From DASRSS01 sp035656335 (GTDB lineage Bacteria; Actinomycetota; Actinomycetes; Mycobacteriales; Jatrophihabitantaceae): DNA of 12,493 bases. The notes beneath the pieces were generated by a model. The model did no database searches. It had not been told where the DNA came from and saw only the letters and a program-made list of their open reading frames with translations. Below, piece by piece: positions 6,055-12,493 of this stretch (the stretch's first letter is position 1; each line of letters opens with the position of its first letter). Position numbers and translations under genes: made by a program. The DNA lies in NCBI GenBank assembly GCA_035656335.1, contig DASRSS010000229.1, forward strand, positions 1 through 12,493, in the 5' to 3' direction.

Positions 6055-8016
6055 ATGCAGAACCGTTGGGACGACGCCGAACTGGTCGAACCGGGCGCGC
6101 TCGCCGAGTGCGTCTACGGCTCGCGCCTGCTCGGCAGCGAGCCGACCCTCGTGCTGCACGGCGGTGGCAACACGTCGGTGAAGGCGCGCGTCCGTGACGT
6201 CACCGGCGACGAGGTGGAGGTGCTGCACGTCAAGGGCAGCGGCTGGGACCTCGCCACGATCGAGGCGCGCGGCTTCGCGCCGCTGCGGCTGGACCGGCTG
6301 CGCGCCGTCTTGCAGGTGCCCGAGCTGTCCGACGCGGCGATGATGAACGAGTTCCGCTGCGCGCTGCTGGACTCGTCCGCGCCGGACCCGTCCGTCGAGG
6401 CGCTGCTGCACGCGCACCTGCCGTTCACCGCGGTGCAGCACAGCCACGCCGACGTGATCGTCACGCTGACCAACGTGGCCGACGGCGCCGCGTCGGTGCG
6501 GGCGGCGTTCGGCGACGACGTGCTGGTCGTGCCGTACTGCATGCCCGGCTTCGACCTCGCCCGGCTCGTCGCGCGTACCTGGGACGAGCAGTACCGGCCG
6601 GGCATGGTCGGCATGGTGCTGCTGAACCATGGGCTGTTCACGTTCGGCGACTCGACGCGGCAGGCGTACGAGCGGCACATCGACCTGATCACGCGGGCGG
6701 AGGAGTTCCTGTCGGCTCGCGTGCCGGCTGCTCCGTCCGGGCATCCGCTGCCCGACGTGCCCGCGCTCGAGCTGGCGACGCTGCGCGCGAAGATCAGCGA
6801 GCTCGCCGGGCAGCCGATGATCGTCACGCGGCGCACCGACCCGCGTACCGCCGGGTTCGTGGCGCGTCCGGATCTCGGCTCGCTCGCCACGCGCGGCCCG
6901 GCGACGCCGGATCACGTGATCCGCACCAAGCGCGTGCCGCTGGTGGGCACCGACGTGGACGCGTTCGCCACTGACTACCGCGCGTACTTCGACGCGAATT
7001 CGGGTCGCCGGGGCGTGCCGCTCACGATGCTCGACCCGGCGCCGCGCGTGGTGCTCGACCCGCGCCTGGGCATGCTCACGGCCGGCCGGCGCGGCAAGGA
7101 CGCGGACATCGCGCGCGACATCTACCTGCACACGATGGACGTCATCGAGGGCGCCGAGGCGCTGGGCGGCTATCGGGCGCTGCCGCCCGAGGACCTGTTC
7201 GACGTCGAGTACTGGGAGCTGGAGCAGGCCAAGCTGCGGCTCGCGGGCGCGCCGCCGGCGATGGCCGGCAAGGTCGCGTTCGTGACCGGCGCGGCGTCCG
7301 GCATCGGCCGCGCCTGCGCGTCGGCGTTGCTGGCGGCGGGCGCGAGCGTGGTGGGCGTCGACCTGAGCGAGTCGGTCGTGGGCACGTTCAGCGGCCCCGA
7401 GTGGCTCGGCCTACAGCTGGACGTCACCGACGCCGACGCGACCGCGACCGCGATCCGCCGTGGTGTCGAGCGGTTCGGCGGCCTGGACGTGCTCGTGGTC
7501 GCGGCCGGGATCTTCCCCGCGTCCGCGCCGATCGCCGAGCTGGACGCGGATGCATGGCGGCGCACGATGGCGGTGAACGTCGACTCGGTCGCGTCGCTGT
7601 TCTCGGCGGCGCATCCGCTGCTCGCCCTGGCTCCCGGCGGAGGACGCGTCGTGGTGATCGCGTCCAAGAACGTGCCGGCTCCCGGTCCGGGGGCGGCGGC
7701 GTACTCGGCGTCCAAGGCGGCGCTCACGCAGCTGTCCCGCGTGGCCGCGCTGGAGTGGGCCGGCGACGGGATCCGGGTCAACCTGGTGCACCCGGACGCC
7801 GTGTTCGACACCGCGCTGTGGACACCCGAGCTGATCGCCGAGCGCGCCGCCCGGTACGGGATGAGCGTGGACGAGTACAAGCGGCGCAACCTGCTGCACA
7901 CGCAAGTCACCAGCGCGGACGTCGGCGCGCTGACCGTCGCGCTGTGCGGGCCGGCGTTCGTCGCGACCACCGGCGCGCAGATCCCGATCGACGGCGGCAG
8001 CGACCGTGTCATCTGA
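6055..8016 (+). CDS. Bifunctional class II aldolase / short-chain dehydrogenase
   Basis: 653-residue fusion of the RhaEW/YuxG type. The N-terminal half (about 1-390) is a class II aldolase/adducin domain: GGGNTS near 37-42, HAH (119-121) and HSH (129-131) with likely zinc ligands, and NHGLFTFG from Asn191 (His192). The C-terminal half (from Met403) is an SDR: TGAASGIG (411-418), catalytic Ser537, Tyr550 and Lys554 (YSASK), and an Asp after beta-2 (GVDLS) that suggests NAD. VAAG replaces the usual NNAG. Characterised relatives cleave rhamnulose-1-phosphate to DHAP and lactaldehyde and oxidise the latter. With MtnA, deaminase and phosphorylase genes alongside, I infer a 5-deoxy-, 5-methylthio- or plain ribulose-1-phosphate substrate. 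The in-frame ATG at 6049 is only 1 nt after GAAAGG (6042-6047); the ATG at 6055 has ideal 7-nt spacing and is preferred. Confidence 0.92.
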   Translation: MQNRWDDAELVEPGALAECVYGSRLLGSEPTLVLHGGGNTSVKARVRDVTGDEVEVLHVKGSGWDLATIEARGFAPLRLDRLRAVLQVPELSDAAMMNEFRCALLDSSAPDPSVEALLHAHLPFTAVQHSHADVIVTLTNVADGAASVRAAFGDDVLVVPYCMPGFDLARLVARTWDEQYRPGMVGMVLLNHGLFTFGDSTRQAYERHIDLITRAEEFLSARVPAAPSGHPLPDVPALELATLRAKISELAGQPMIVTRRTDPRTAGFVARPDLGSLATRGPATPDHVIRTKRVPLVGTDVDAFATDYRAYFDANSGRRGVPLTMLDPAPRVVLDPRLGMLTAGRRGKDADIARDIYLHTMDVIEGAEALGGYRALPPEDLFDVEYWELEQAKLRLAGAPPAMAGKVAFVTGAASGIGRACASALLAAGASVVGVDLSESVVGTFSGPEWLGLQLDVTDADATATAIRRGVERFGGLDVLVVAAGIFPASAPIAELDADAWRRTMAVNVDSVASLFSAAHPLLALAPGGGRVVVIASKNVPAPGPGAAAYSASKAALTQLSRVAALEWAGDGIRVNLVHPDAVFDTALWTPELIAERAARYGMSVDEYKRRNLLHTQVTSADVGALTVALCGPAFVATTGAQIPIDGGSDRVI

Positions 8017-9385
8017 CCCTGTTGGCCCCGTAGCAGGGCGACACGCCGCGCAGTCACCTGCTCAGGGGCCAACACGCAGGATCGTGCACGCCACCGTGGT
8101 CACGCAGGACGACCAGCGGCGGATCCTGACCGACGGCGAGGTCGCGTACTCGCCGGACACCGGGCTCATCACGTACGTCGGCCCGACGCGCGGCCCGGCG
8201 GACACCGGCGATCTGGACGCGGCCGGCGCGATCGTGATGCCGGGACTGGTCAACGCGCACACGCACTCGGCGAGGACGCCGCTGCGCGGGTACTCGGCCG
8301 ACCGCGACCTGCAGTCGTGGCGGGCCGGCATCCGCGCGTTCGAGGTGCTGATGACGGCCGCCGACGTCCGCGCCGGGCTGCAGCTGGCCCTGGCGGAGAT
8401 GATCCGCAACGGCATCACCTGCTTCGCGGACATGTTCCTGTGGGACGAGACGCTGCTGGGCGACGTCGCGTCCGCCGGCGTGCGCGTACTCGCCGCACCC
8501 GCCGTGTTCGGGTACGACGCGCTGGGCTACCCGGCCGCGTCCACGCAGACCGGACGCGACGCGCTCGCGCTCACCGAGCAGCTCGCCGCGACGTTCGCCG
8601 GCGACCCGCAGGTGCGCATCGCGTTCGGCCCGCACGCGCCGTACACCTGCCCGCCGGAGCTGCTGTCCGACGTCGCCGCGCGAGCGGCGCGCCTCGGCCT
8701 GCCGGTGCACATCCACCTGTCCGAGACGGCGTTCGAGGTCGAGCAGTGCCGTTCGCAGCACGGCCGCACGCCGATCGAGCTCGCGCGCGACTGCGGGCTG
8801 TTCGGCGGACCCGTGCTGGTCGCGCACTGCGTCCACCCGGATCCGTCCGACCTCGAGATCCTCGCCGCGGCGGACGCGTCCGTCTCGCACAACCCGGTCA
8901 GCAACCTCAAGCTCGGCGCCGGGATCGCACCGCTCGCGCAGTTGCGCGCGGCCGGTGTGCGGACGGCGCTGGGCACCGACTCGGTCGCGTCGAACAACAC
9001 CCTCGACCTGTTCGAGGAGATCAAGACCGGCACGATCGTGCACCGCGGACGGCACCAGGTGTCCGACCTGATCAGCGGGTCCGAGCTGTTGGACATGGCG
9101 ACGCGCGACGGCGCCGCTGCGGCCGGGTTCGGCGCGTCCGGAGTGCTGGCACCCGGGCGCGCGGCAGACTTGATCGTGCTCAGCGTGGACTCGACGCGGG
9201 CCACGCCGCTGATCTCGCCGGTCTCGTTCCTGACGTTCGCGGCGCGCGGCGACGACGTGCGGCACGTGGTCGTCGGTGGACGCGAGCTGATGCGCGACGG
9301 CACGCTGCTGACGGTCGACGAGGACGCCGCCCGCACCGAGGTCGCCGCCACCGCGGCCCGCATCACCACCGAGTTGTCCGCATGA
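8006..9385 (+). CDS. MtaD-type nucleoside deaminase (MTA/SAH deaminase-like amidohydrolase)
   Basis: 459-residue TRZ/ATZ-family amidohydrolase, closest in motifs to 5-methylthioadenosine/S-adenosylhomocysteine deaminases: PGLVNAHTHSARTPLRGY with metal-binding His85 and His87, PHAPYTCP (His210), HIHLSET with His237 and Glu240, AHCVH (His274), SHNPVSNLKL (His295) and GTDSVASNN with Asp325. The family hydrolyses the 6-amino group of adenosine-type nucleosides to the inosine analogue, and some members prefer 5'-deoxyadenosine. Its role here would be to deaminate the imported or internally formed nucleoside before phosphorolysis. The GTG start at 8006 overlaps the aldolase-SDR stop by 11 bp, implying coupled translation; the only other in-frame start near the first strand is GTG 8084, which would trim the domain. 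About 20 residues precede the usual N-terminus. Confidence 0.9.
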   Translation: MSSDPVGPVAGRHAAQSPAQGPTRRIVHATVVTQDDQRRILTDGEVAYSPDTGLITYVGPTRGPADTGDLDAAGAIVMPGLVNAHTHSARTPLRGYSADRDLQSWRAGIRAFEVLMTAADVRAGLQLALAEMIRNGITCFADMFLWDETLLGDVASAGVRVLAAPAVFGYDALGYPAASTQTGRDALALTEQLAATFAGDPQVRIAFGPHAPYTCPPELLSDVAARAARLGLPVHIHLSETAFEVEQCRSQHGRTPIELARDCGLFGGPVLVAHCVHPDPSDLEILAAADASVSHNPVSNLKLGAGIAPLAQLRAAGVRTALGTDSVASNNTLDLFEEIKTGTIVHRGRHQVSDLISGSELLDMATRDGAAAAGFGASGVLAPGRAADLIVLSVDSTRATPLISPVSFLTFAARGDDVRHVVVGGRELMRDGTLLTVDEDAARTEVAATAARITTELSA

Positions 9386-9386
9386 G

Positions 9387-9392
9387 AGGGAG
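9387..9392 (+). promoter_or_regulatory. Shine-Dalgarno site fixing the phosphorylase start
   Basis: AGGGAG sits 6 nt before the GTG at 9399 and just after the deaminase stop codon. This supports the GTG as the true start of the phosphorylase. Confidence 0.6.
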
Positions 9393-9398
9393 CCGTCC

Positions 9399-10160
9399 GT
9401 GACCGTTCCACCCGCGCGCCTGGGTCCGCAGGACACGCTGACGCTCCTGCAGGTGCCGGTGGCCGACCTCGCCCCGCGCGTGCTCGTCGTCGGCGACCCG
9501 GCCCGCGCCGCTGCGGCCGCGCAGCTGCTGGAGGGCGCGCGGCAGGTCGGCTCGAACCGCGAGTACGTCACGTACACCGGGCACTTCCGGGGTGTGCCGG
9601 TCTCCGTCGCTTCGCACGGGGTCGGCAGCGCCGGTGCCGCGATCTGCTTCGAGGAGCTGTGCCGCGGCGGCGCGCAGGTCCTCGTCCGCGCAGGAACGGC
9701 CGGCGGGCTAGCCCCGGATGTGCGGGACGGCGCGCTCGTCGTCGCCACCGCCGCGGTGCGCGACGACGGCGTCACGCCCAAGATCGTCCCGCTGGGCTAC
9801 CCCGCGGTGGCCGATCCCGAGCTGGTGCTGGCACTGCGTGCCGCGGCGTCGTCGAACGAGCTCACCGCGCACCATGGCGTCGTGCTGACGTCCGACCTGT
9901 TCTACCCGCACCCCGTGCTGGACGGTGGCCTCGCGCTGTGGCAGCGCGCCCGGTGCGTGGCGGTCGAGATGGAGCTGGCCGCGCTGCTGGTGATCGCCGC
10001 GCAGCACGGCGCCCGGGCCGGAGGCGTGTTCGCGATCGACGGCAACCCGCTGGCCGAAAAGGACACGGACATGTCCGGGTACGACCCGTTCCGCGAGGTG
10101 GTCGCACGCGCCGTCGCCACGACGCTCACCGTGGCGCTGGACGCACTCGTCTCCGCCTGA
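9399..10160 (+). CDS. PNP/UDP-family nucleoside phosphorylase
   Basis: 253-residue nucleoside phosphorylase of the NP-I (PNP_UDP_1) superfamily, which splits nucleosides with phosphate into base and ribose-1-phosphate. Visible motifs are the phosphate-site VGDPARA (near 28-34), SHGVGSAGAAICFEEL, VRAGTAGGL in the core strand, EMELAAL with Glu190 and Glu192 (ribose contact), and VFAIDGNPL with Asp214, which may correspond to the base-binding acid of purine enzymes. Whether it prefers 6-oxopurine, methylthio/deoxy-inosine or uridine substrates cannot be told from sequence. It starts 13 bp after the deaminase stop and ends the apparent operon. With the deaminase before it and mtnA nearby, the expected product is a (5-modified) ribose-1-phosphate, so no methylthioribose kinase would be needed. 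Confidence 0.9.
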   Translation: MTVPPARLGPQDTLTLLQVPVADLAPRVLVVGDPARAAAAAQLLEGARQVGSNREYVTYTGHFRGVPVSVASHGVGSAGAAICFEELCRGGAQVLVRAGTAGGLAPDVRDGALVVATAAVRDDGVTPKIVPLGYPAVADPELVLALRAAASSNELTAHHGVVLTSDLFYPHPVLDGGLALWQRARCVAVEMELAALLVIAAQHGARAGGVFAIDGNPLAEKDTDMSGYDPFREVVARAVATTLTVALDALVSA

Positions 10161-10190
10161 CGGCGTCAGCCGGGCTGCTTGCCGGCCGGA

Positions 10191-10250
10191 CGGGTCAGCG
10201 CAGGGCGCGCCGGGTCAGCGCAGGGCGCGCCGGGTCAGCGCAGCGCGCGC
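10191..10250. repeat. Three tandem copies of a 20-bp unit
   Basis: CGGGTCAGCGCAGGGCGCGC occurs at 10191-10210 and 10211-10230, and with one mismatch at 10231-10250. The third copy contains the last codons and stop (10235-10237) of the minus-strand membrane protein gene; the other two are downstream of it, in the convergent gap after the phosphorylase gene. Replication slippage is the likely origin. The unit length is not a multiple of three. Confidence 0.9.
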
Positions 10251-10669
10251 CGGGCGTGCCGGGCCGCGATCCGCTCGCGGCGCAGCCGGTTGCCCTCGAT
10301 CTGCGCGCGCGTCGAGCGCTCGGTGCGGATGCGCTCGCCGATGCCCGCCGGGTAGCCGGCCTTGGCCAGCCGGTTCTCGTTGCCGGGCACCGCGAAGAAC
10401 AGCGCGAACAGGATGGACGGCAGCCCGGTACCGACCGCAGTCAGCACCCGGACGTTCAGGGCCGCCGGGATGAACACCAGGACGGCGACGACCAGCGGGC
10501 TGATCTGAACGGTCGTCCGGGCGACATAGCGCGGGATCCAGGTGCGGCAGGTCGTGTCGTGCAGCACCCAGGTGTTGTGCCGCGGCGGAAGCGCGCCGCC
10601 GAGCGCGTACCAGATCCAGCGCAGCGGATTCGGTCGCACGCGCTCCTGCTCGACATCCATAGGACACAT
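10235..10669 (-). CDS. Small membrane protein, DUF5313-like
   Basis: 144-residue protein resembling the actinobacterial DUF5313 family: RPNPLRWIWYALGGALPPRHNTWVLHDTTCRTW near the N-terminus, two adjacent hydrophobic segments (about 56-75 and 78-95) and a strongly basic tail with RLAKAGYPAGIGERIRTER. Function is unknown; it should sit in the cytoplasmic membrane. The ATG at 10669 and a second at 10660 are both possible starts, and neither has a clear Shine-Dalgarno sequence. It lies 73 bp downstream of the MarR gene on the same strand, so co-transcription is possible. The stop codon falls inside a 20-bp tandem repeat, so the C-terminal ALR may be affected by slippage between strains. Confidence 0.75.
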   Translation of the reverse strand: MCPMDVEQERVRPNPLRWIWYALGGALPPRHNTWVLHDTTCRTWIPRYVARTTVQISPLVVAVLVFIPAALNVRVLTAVGTGLPSILFALFFAVPGNENRLAKAGYPAGIGERIRTERSTRAQIEGNRLRRERIAARHARRALR

Positions 10670-10742
10670 GGTACGCGAACACTTGTCGCCCTAAACATTC
10701 GAGTGACACACAACTCGTCCACTTCCGGCGACAGCTCGGTTG

Positions 10743-11207
10743 TCAGCCCTCCAGCGCGGCCCGAGCGGCGGCGGTGACCCGGTTCAGCGCGTCCCGCAGC
10801 CGCTCCAGCTCGGCCAGCTCGATGCCCAGCTTGGCGATCACGGCGGGCGGCACGCGCTCGGCCTTCGCGCGCAGCTTGCGGCCGGCCGGCGTGAGCGCGA
10901 CGTGCACCTGGCGCTCGTCCTCGGCGCTGCGCTCGCGCGCGACGAGCCCGTTGGCCTCCAGCCGCTTGAGCAGCGGGGAGAGCGTCGCGGGCTCGAGCTG
11001 CAGCGCCCGGCTGACGTCGGTAACCGTGCGCGGCGACTGCTCCCAGAGCGCGAGCATCACCAGGTACTGCGGATGGGTGATCCCGAGCGGCTCCAGGATC
11101 GGACGGTAGATGGCGAGCACGCTGCGGTTCGCGACGGCCAGCGCGAAGCAGACCTGACGCTCCAGCGCGAGCAGGTCCGCCGTGTCCGCCGCGGGGTTGC
11201 GTGCCAT
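10743..11207 (-). CDS. OhrR-like MarR-family transcriptional regulator
   Basis: 154-residue winged-helix repressor. The N-terminal helix reads LERQVCFALAVANRS, with Cys20 in the position of the peroxide-sensing cysteine of OhrR, followed by YRPILEPLGITHPQYLVMLALWE (Tyr34 and Tyr48 match the tyrosines that contact the reactive cysteine in OhrR). The DNA-binding part is TVTDVSRALQLEPATLSPLLKRLEANGLVARERSAEDERQ, with the wing at the end (about 60-105). Characterised OhrR proteins sense organic hydroperoxides and control ohr genes; no ohr gene is visible here, so the target may be itself, the downstream membrane gene or genes outside the window. GGAG lies 7 nt before the ATG. A link to the nucleoside genes is not shown. 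Confidence 0.88.
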   Translation of the reverse strand: MARNPAADTADLLALERQVCFALAVANRSVLAIYRPILEPLGITHPQYLVMLALWEQSPRTVTDVSRALQLEPATLSPLLKRLEANGLVARERSAEDERQVHVALTPAGRKLRAKAERVPPAVIAKLGIELAELERLRDALNRVTAAARAALEG

Positions 11208-11255
11208 CCGTCAGCTCCGTCCCGAACTCGAGCCCCGGCCGGAACTCGCCCTAAT

Positions 11256-11271
11256 ACTTAGGAGTCTAACT
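11256..11271. promoter_or_regulatory. AT-rich inverted repeat upstream of the MarR gene, candidate operator
   Basis: ACTTAGGAGTCTAACT pairs 5 of its 6 outer positions and contains exact TTAG-N4-CTAA. It is a conspicuous A/T-rich patch in very GC-rich DNA, 49 bp upstream of the MarR start and overlapping the cupin stop codon. The position suits autoregulation by the MarR protein, and the patch probably also includes promoter elements. Confidence 0.45.
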
Positions 11272-11722
11272 AATCTGCGGAGCGGGTGAGTTCCGCGATA
11301 CGTGCGGCCGCAGTCGGGTAGCGCTCGGCCAGCCGCTCCCGGCTGCCGAGCCGGAAGCCGTCCCACTCGAACGGCGGCGAGACGGTCGTGCCGACCAGCG
11401 TCCACTCCCCCGCGGACGAGGATCCCTGCCAGACACCGGGCGGGACGGTGAGCTGCGGACGCTCGCCGGCGGCCAGGTCGCGCCCGAGCACCGGCTGCTC
11501 GACCCGGCCGTCCGGGTGCAGCAGCAGCATCCGCAGCGGGGCGCCGTCGTAGAAGTGGTAGACCTCGGTCGACGTGAGGACGTGCATCGCCGAGAAGTCG
11601 CCGTCCGCGAGCAGGAAGTAGATCGCGTTCGCGTGCCCGTCCGCGGACGTGCGCCGGAACAGCCCGCCCTCCTCGGGCAGCGGCTCGAGCTCGAGCAGCC
11701 GCGCGATCTCGGCCGCGTCCAT
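11270..11722 (-). CDS. DUF985 cupin (Cupin_5) protein
   Basis: 150-residue single-domain cupin, the full length of the DUF985/Cupin_5 family (YML079w-like). Diagnostic stretches are the N-terminal LEPLPEEGGLFRRT, AIYFLLADGDFSAMHVLTSTEVYHFYDG (His47, Glu53 and His56 as probable metal or ligand contacts), DLAAGERPQLTVPPGVWQ, and the C-terminal TVSPPFEWDGFRLG and ERYP. No enzymatic function is established for most members; sugar isomerase or epimerase activity has been proposed from the fold. The ATG overlaps the mtnA stop in ATGA and GGAGG lies 4 nt upstream, so translation is coupled to mtnA. That argues for a role with the methylthioribose/ribose-1-phosphate pathway. It is not acireductone dioxygenase, which has a different cupin sequence. 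Confidence 0.88.
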   Translation of the reverse strand: MDAAEIARLLELEPLPEEGGLFRRTSADGHANAIYFLLADGDFSAMHVLTSTEVYHFYDGAPLRMLLLHPDGRVEQPVLGRDLAAGERPQLTVPPGVWQGSSSAGEWTLVGTTVSPPFEWDGFRLGSRERLAERYPTAAARIAELTRSAD

Positions 11723-12493
11723 CAGCCCTCCGCCGGAGTCTGGCCCTTGCTGGTCCAGATCACCCGCTGGTCCGTGACGATCGCGGTAATCAACTCGGCG
11801 GGCGTGACGTCGAAGGCCGGGTTGATCGCGGTCGTGCCCTCAGGCGCGGTGCGCACACCGCCGAAGCCGACGACCTCGGCCGAGCCGCGGTCCTCGATCT
11901 CGATCGCGCCTCCGTCGGGCGTCCCGACGTCGACGGTCGACTCGGGCGCGACCACCAGGAACGGCACGCCGGCGTGCCGCGCCGCGAGCGCCAGCGAGAA
12001 CGAGCCCACCTTGTTCGCGGTGTCGCCGTTCGCGGTGATCCGGTCCGCGCCGATCAGCACCGCGTCGGCCGCGCCGCGCGCGAGCAGGAACGGGCCGGCC
12101 GAGTCGACGGCCAGCCGGAACGGCGCGCCCATCTGCTGCAGCTCCCACGCGGTGAGCCGCGCGCCCTGCAGCAGCGGGCGGGTCTCCATCGCGATCACCT
12201 CGGCCAGCTCGCCGCGCTCGAACACCGTCTGCGCGACTCCCAGCGCCGTCCCGCGCTCGACTGCGGCCAGCCCGCCGGTGTTGCAGATCGTCATCAACCG
12301 CTTGGCGCCGTCGCCGAGCAGTTCGCGCAGCAGGTCCGCGCCGTTCGCGCCCATCGCCACGCATGCGGCCAGGTCCTCGTCGCGGACAGCCAGCGCCTCG
12401 GCCAGCACGGCGTCCGGTCCCTCGTCCAACCGGGTCAGCGCCCGGTCGACGCCCCAGGCGAGGTTCACCGCGGTCGGGCGCGCGGCACGCAGG
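11722..12493 (-). CDS. mtnA: S-methyl-5-thioribose-1-phosphate isomerase (partial, N-terminus beyond right edge)
   Basis: Aldose-to-ketose isomerase of the MtnA/eIF2B-alpha-like family, converting 5-methylthioribose-1-phosphate (and in known cases 5-deoxyribose-1-phosphate) to the ribulose-1-phosphate. About 257 of the usual 330-350 residues are visible. The frame continues past the GTG at 12468 to the edge as LRAARPTAVNLAWGVDRAL, a conserved internal segment, so that GTG is not the start. Catalytic Cys lies in TICNTGG (codon 12283-12285) and catalytic Asp in IGADRITANGDTANKVGS (codon 12043-12045); METRPLLQGARLTAWEL and NPAFDVTPAELITAIVT are also family hallmarks. It is convergent with the deaminase-phosphorylase operon but supplies the step that links phosphorylase to aldolase. 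Confidence 0.93.
   Translation of the reverse strand, partial: LRAARPTAVNLAWGVDRALTRLDEGPDAVLAEALAVRDEDLAACVAMGANGADLLRELLGDGAKRLMTICNTGGLAAVERGTALGVAQTVFERGELAEVIAMETRPLLQGARLTAWELQQMGAPFRLAVDSAGPFLLARGAADAVLIGADRITANGDTANKVGSFSLALAARHAGVPFLVVAPESTVDVGTPDGGAIEIEDRGSAEVVGFGGVRTAPEGTTAINPAFDVTPAELITAIVTDQRVIWTSKGQTPAEG

Noticed and set aside
5251..7131. Minus-strand open frame of 626 codons
   Set aside because: Antisense to the SDR and aldolase genes, with Arg/Val/His-rich composition and no domains.
8054..9781. Minus-strand open frame of 575 codons
   Set aside because: Antisense to the deaminase and phosphorylase, both of which have clear catalytic motifs.
10215..10709. Alternative 164-codon frame across the small membrane protein
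   Set aside because: No hydrophobic segments or family similarity; the 10235-10669 frame has the DUF5313-like pattern and two membrane segments.
11270..11722. Cupin as acireductone dioxygenase (MtnD) of the aerobic methionine salvage pathway
   Set aside because: The sequence matches the DUF985/Cupin_5 pattern throughout and lacks MtnD features.
12466..12468. GTG as the start of mtnA
   Set aside because: The frame continues upstream to the edge with the conserved MtnA segment RPTAVNLAW, so this codon is an internal Val.

Overview
The window is very GC-rich DNA with strong third-position G/C bias, GTG starts, tightly packed genes and families typical of Actinomycetota (OhrR-type MarR protein, DUF5313-like membrane protein, BmpA-type nucleoside importer). 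Genus cannot be decided from the sequence. No rRNA, tRNA, IS element, phage gene or CRISPR array was seen.

Left part, minus strand (5034 down to the left edge): a three-gene BmpA-type ABC importer. It comprises a substrate-binding lipoprotein, a double-NBD ATPase and one long permease ORF in which the two usual permeases are joined in a single uninterrupted frame; the permease is cut by the left edge. A 16-bp perfect hairpin lies between lipoprotein and ATPase, and a nested palindromic repeat-like element lies between ATPase and permease.

Centre, plus strand (5257-10160): starting divergently from the importer across a 222-bp control region, four tightly spaced genes form an apparent operon. 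They encode a short-chain dehydrogenase, a class II aldolase fused to a second short-chain dehydrogenase, an MtaD-type MTA/SAH-like nucleoside deaminase, and a PNP/UDP-family nucleoside phosphorylase.

Right part, minus strand (12493 down to 10235): mtnA (sugar-1-phosphate isomerase, 5' end beyond the right edge) overlaps a DUF985 cupin gene by ATGA; then come an OhrR-like MarR regulator and a small DUF5313-like membrane protein whose 3' end is part of a 20-bp tandem repeat.

Working model (inference): the genes together read as a pathway that imports a purine nucleoside or 5'-modified nucleoside, deaminates the base, phosphorolyses it to a (5-modified) ribose-1-phosphate, isomerises this with MtnA to the ribulose-1-phosphate, cleaves it with the aldolase to DHAP plus a short aldehyde, and oxidises or reduces the aldehyde with the fused and free dehydrogenases. 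This resembles the known oxygen-independent 'DHAP shunt' for MTA/5'-deoxyadenosine salvage, but with a dedicated importer, a deaminase entry step and a fused aldehyde-processing domain. It is the most interesting content of the window.
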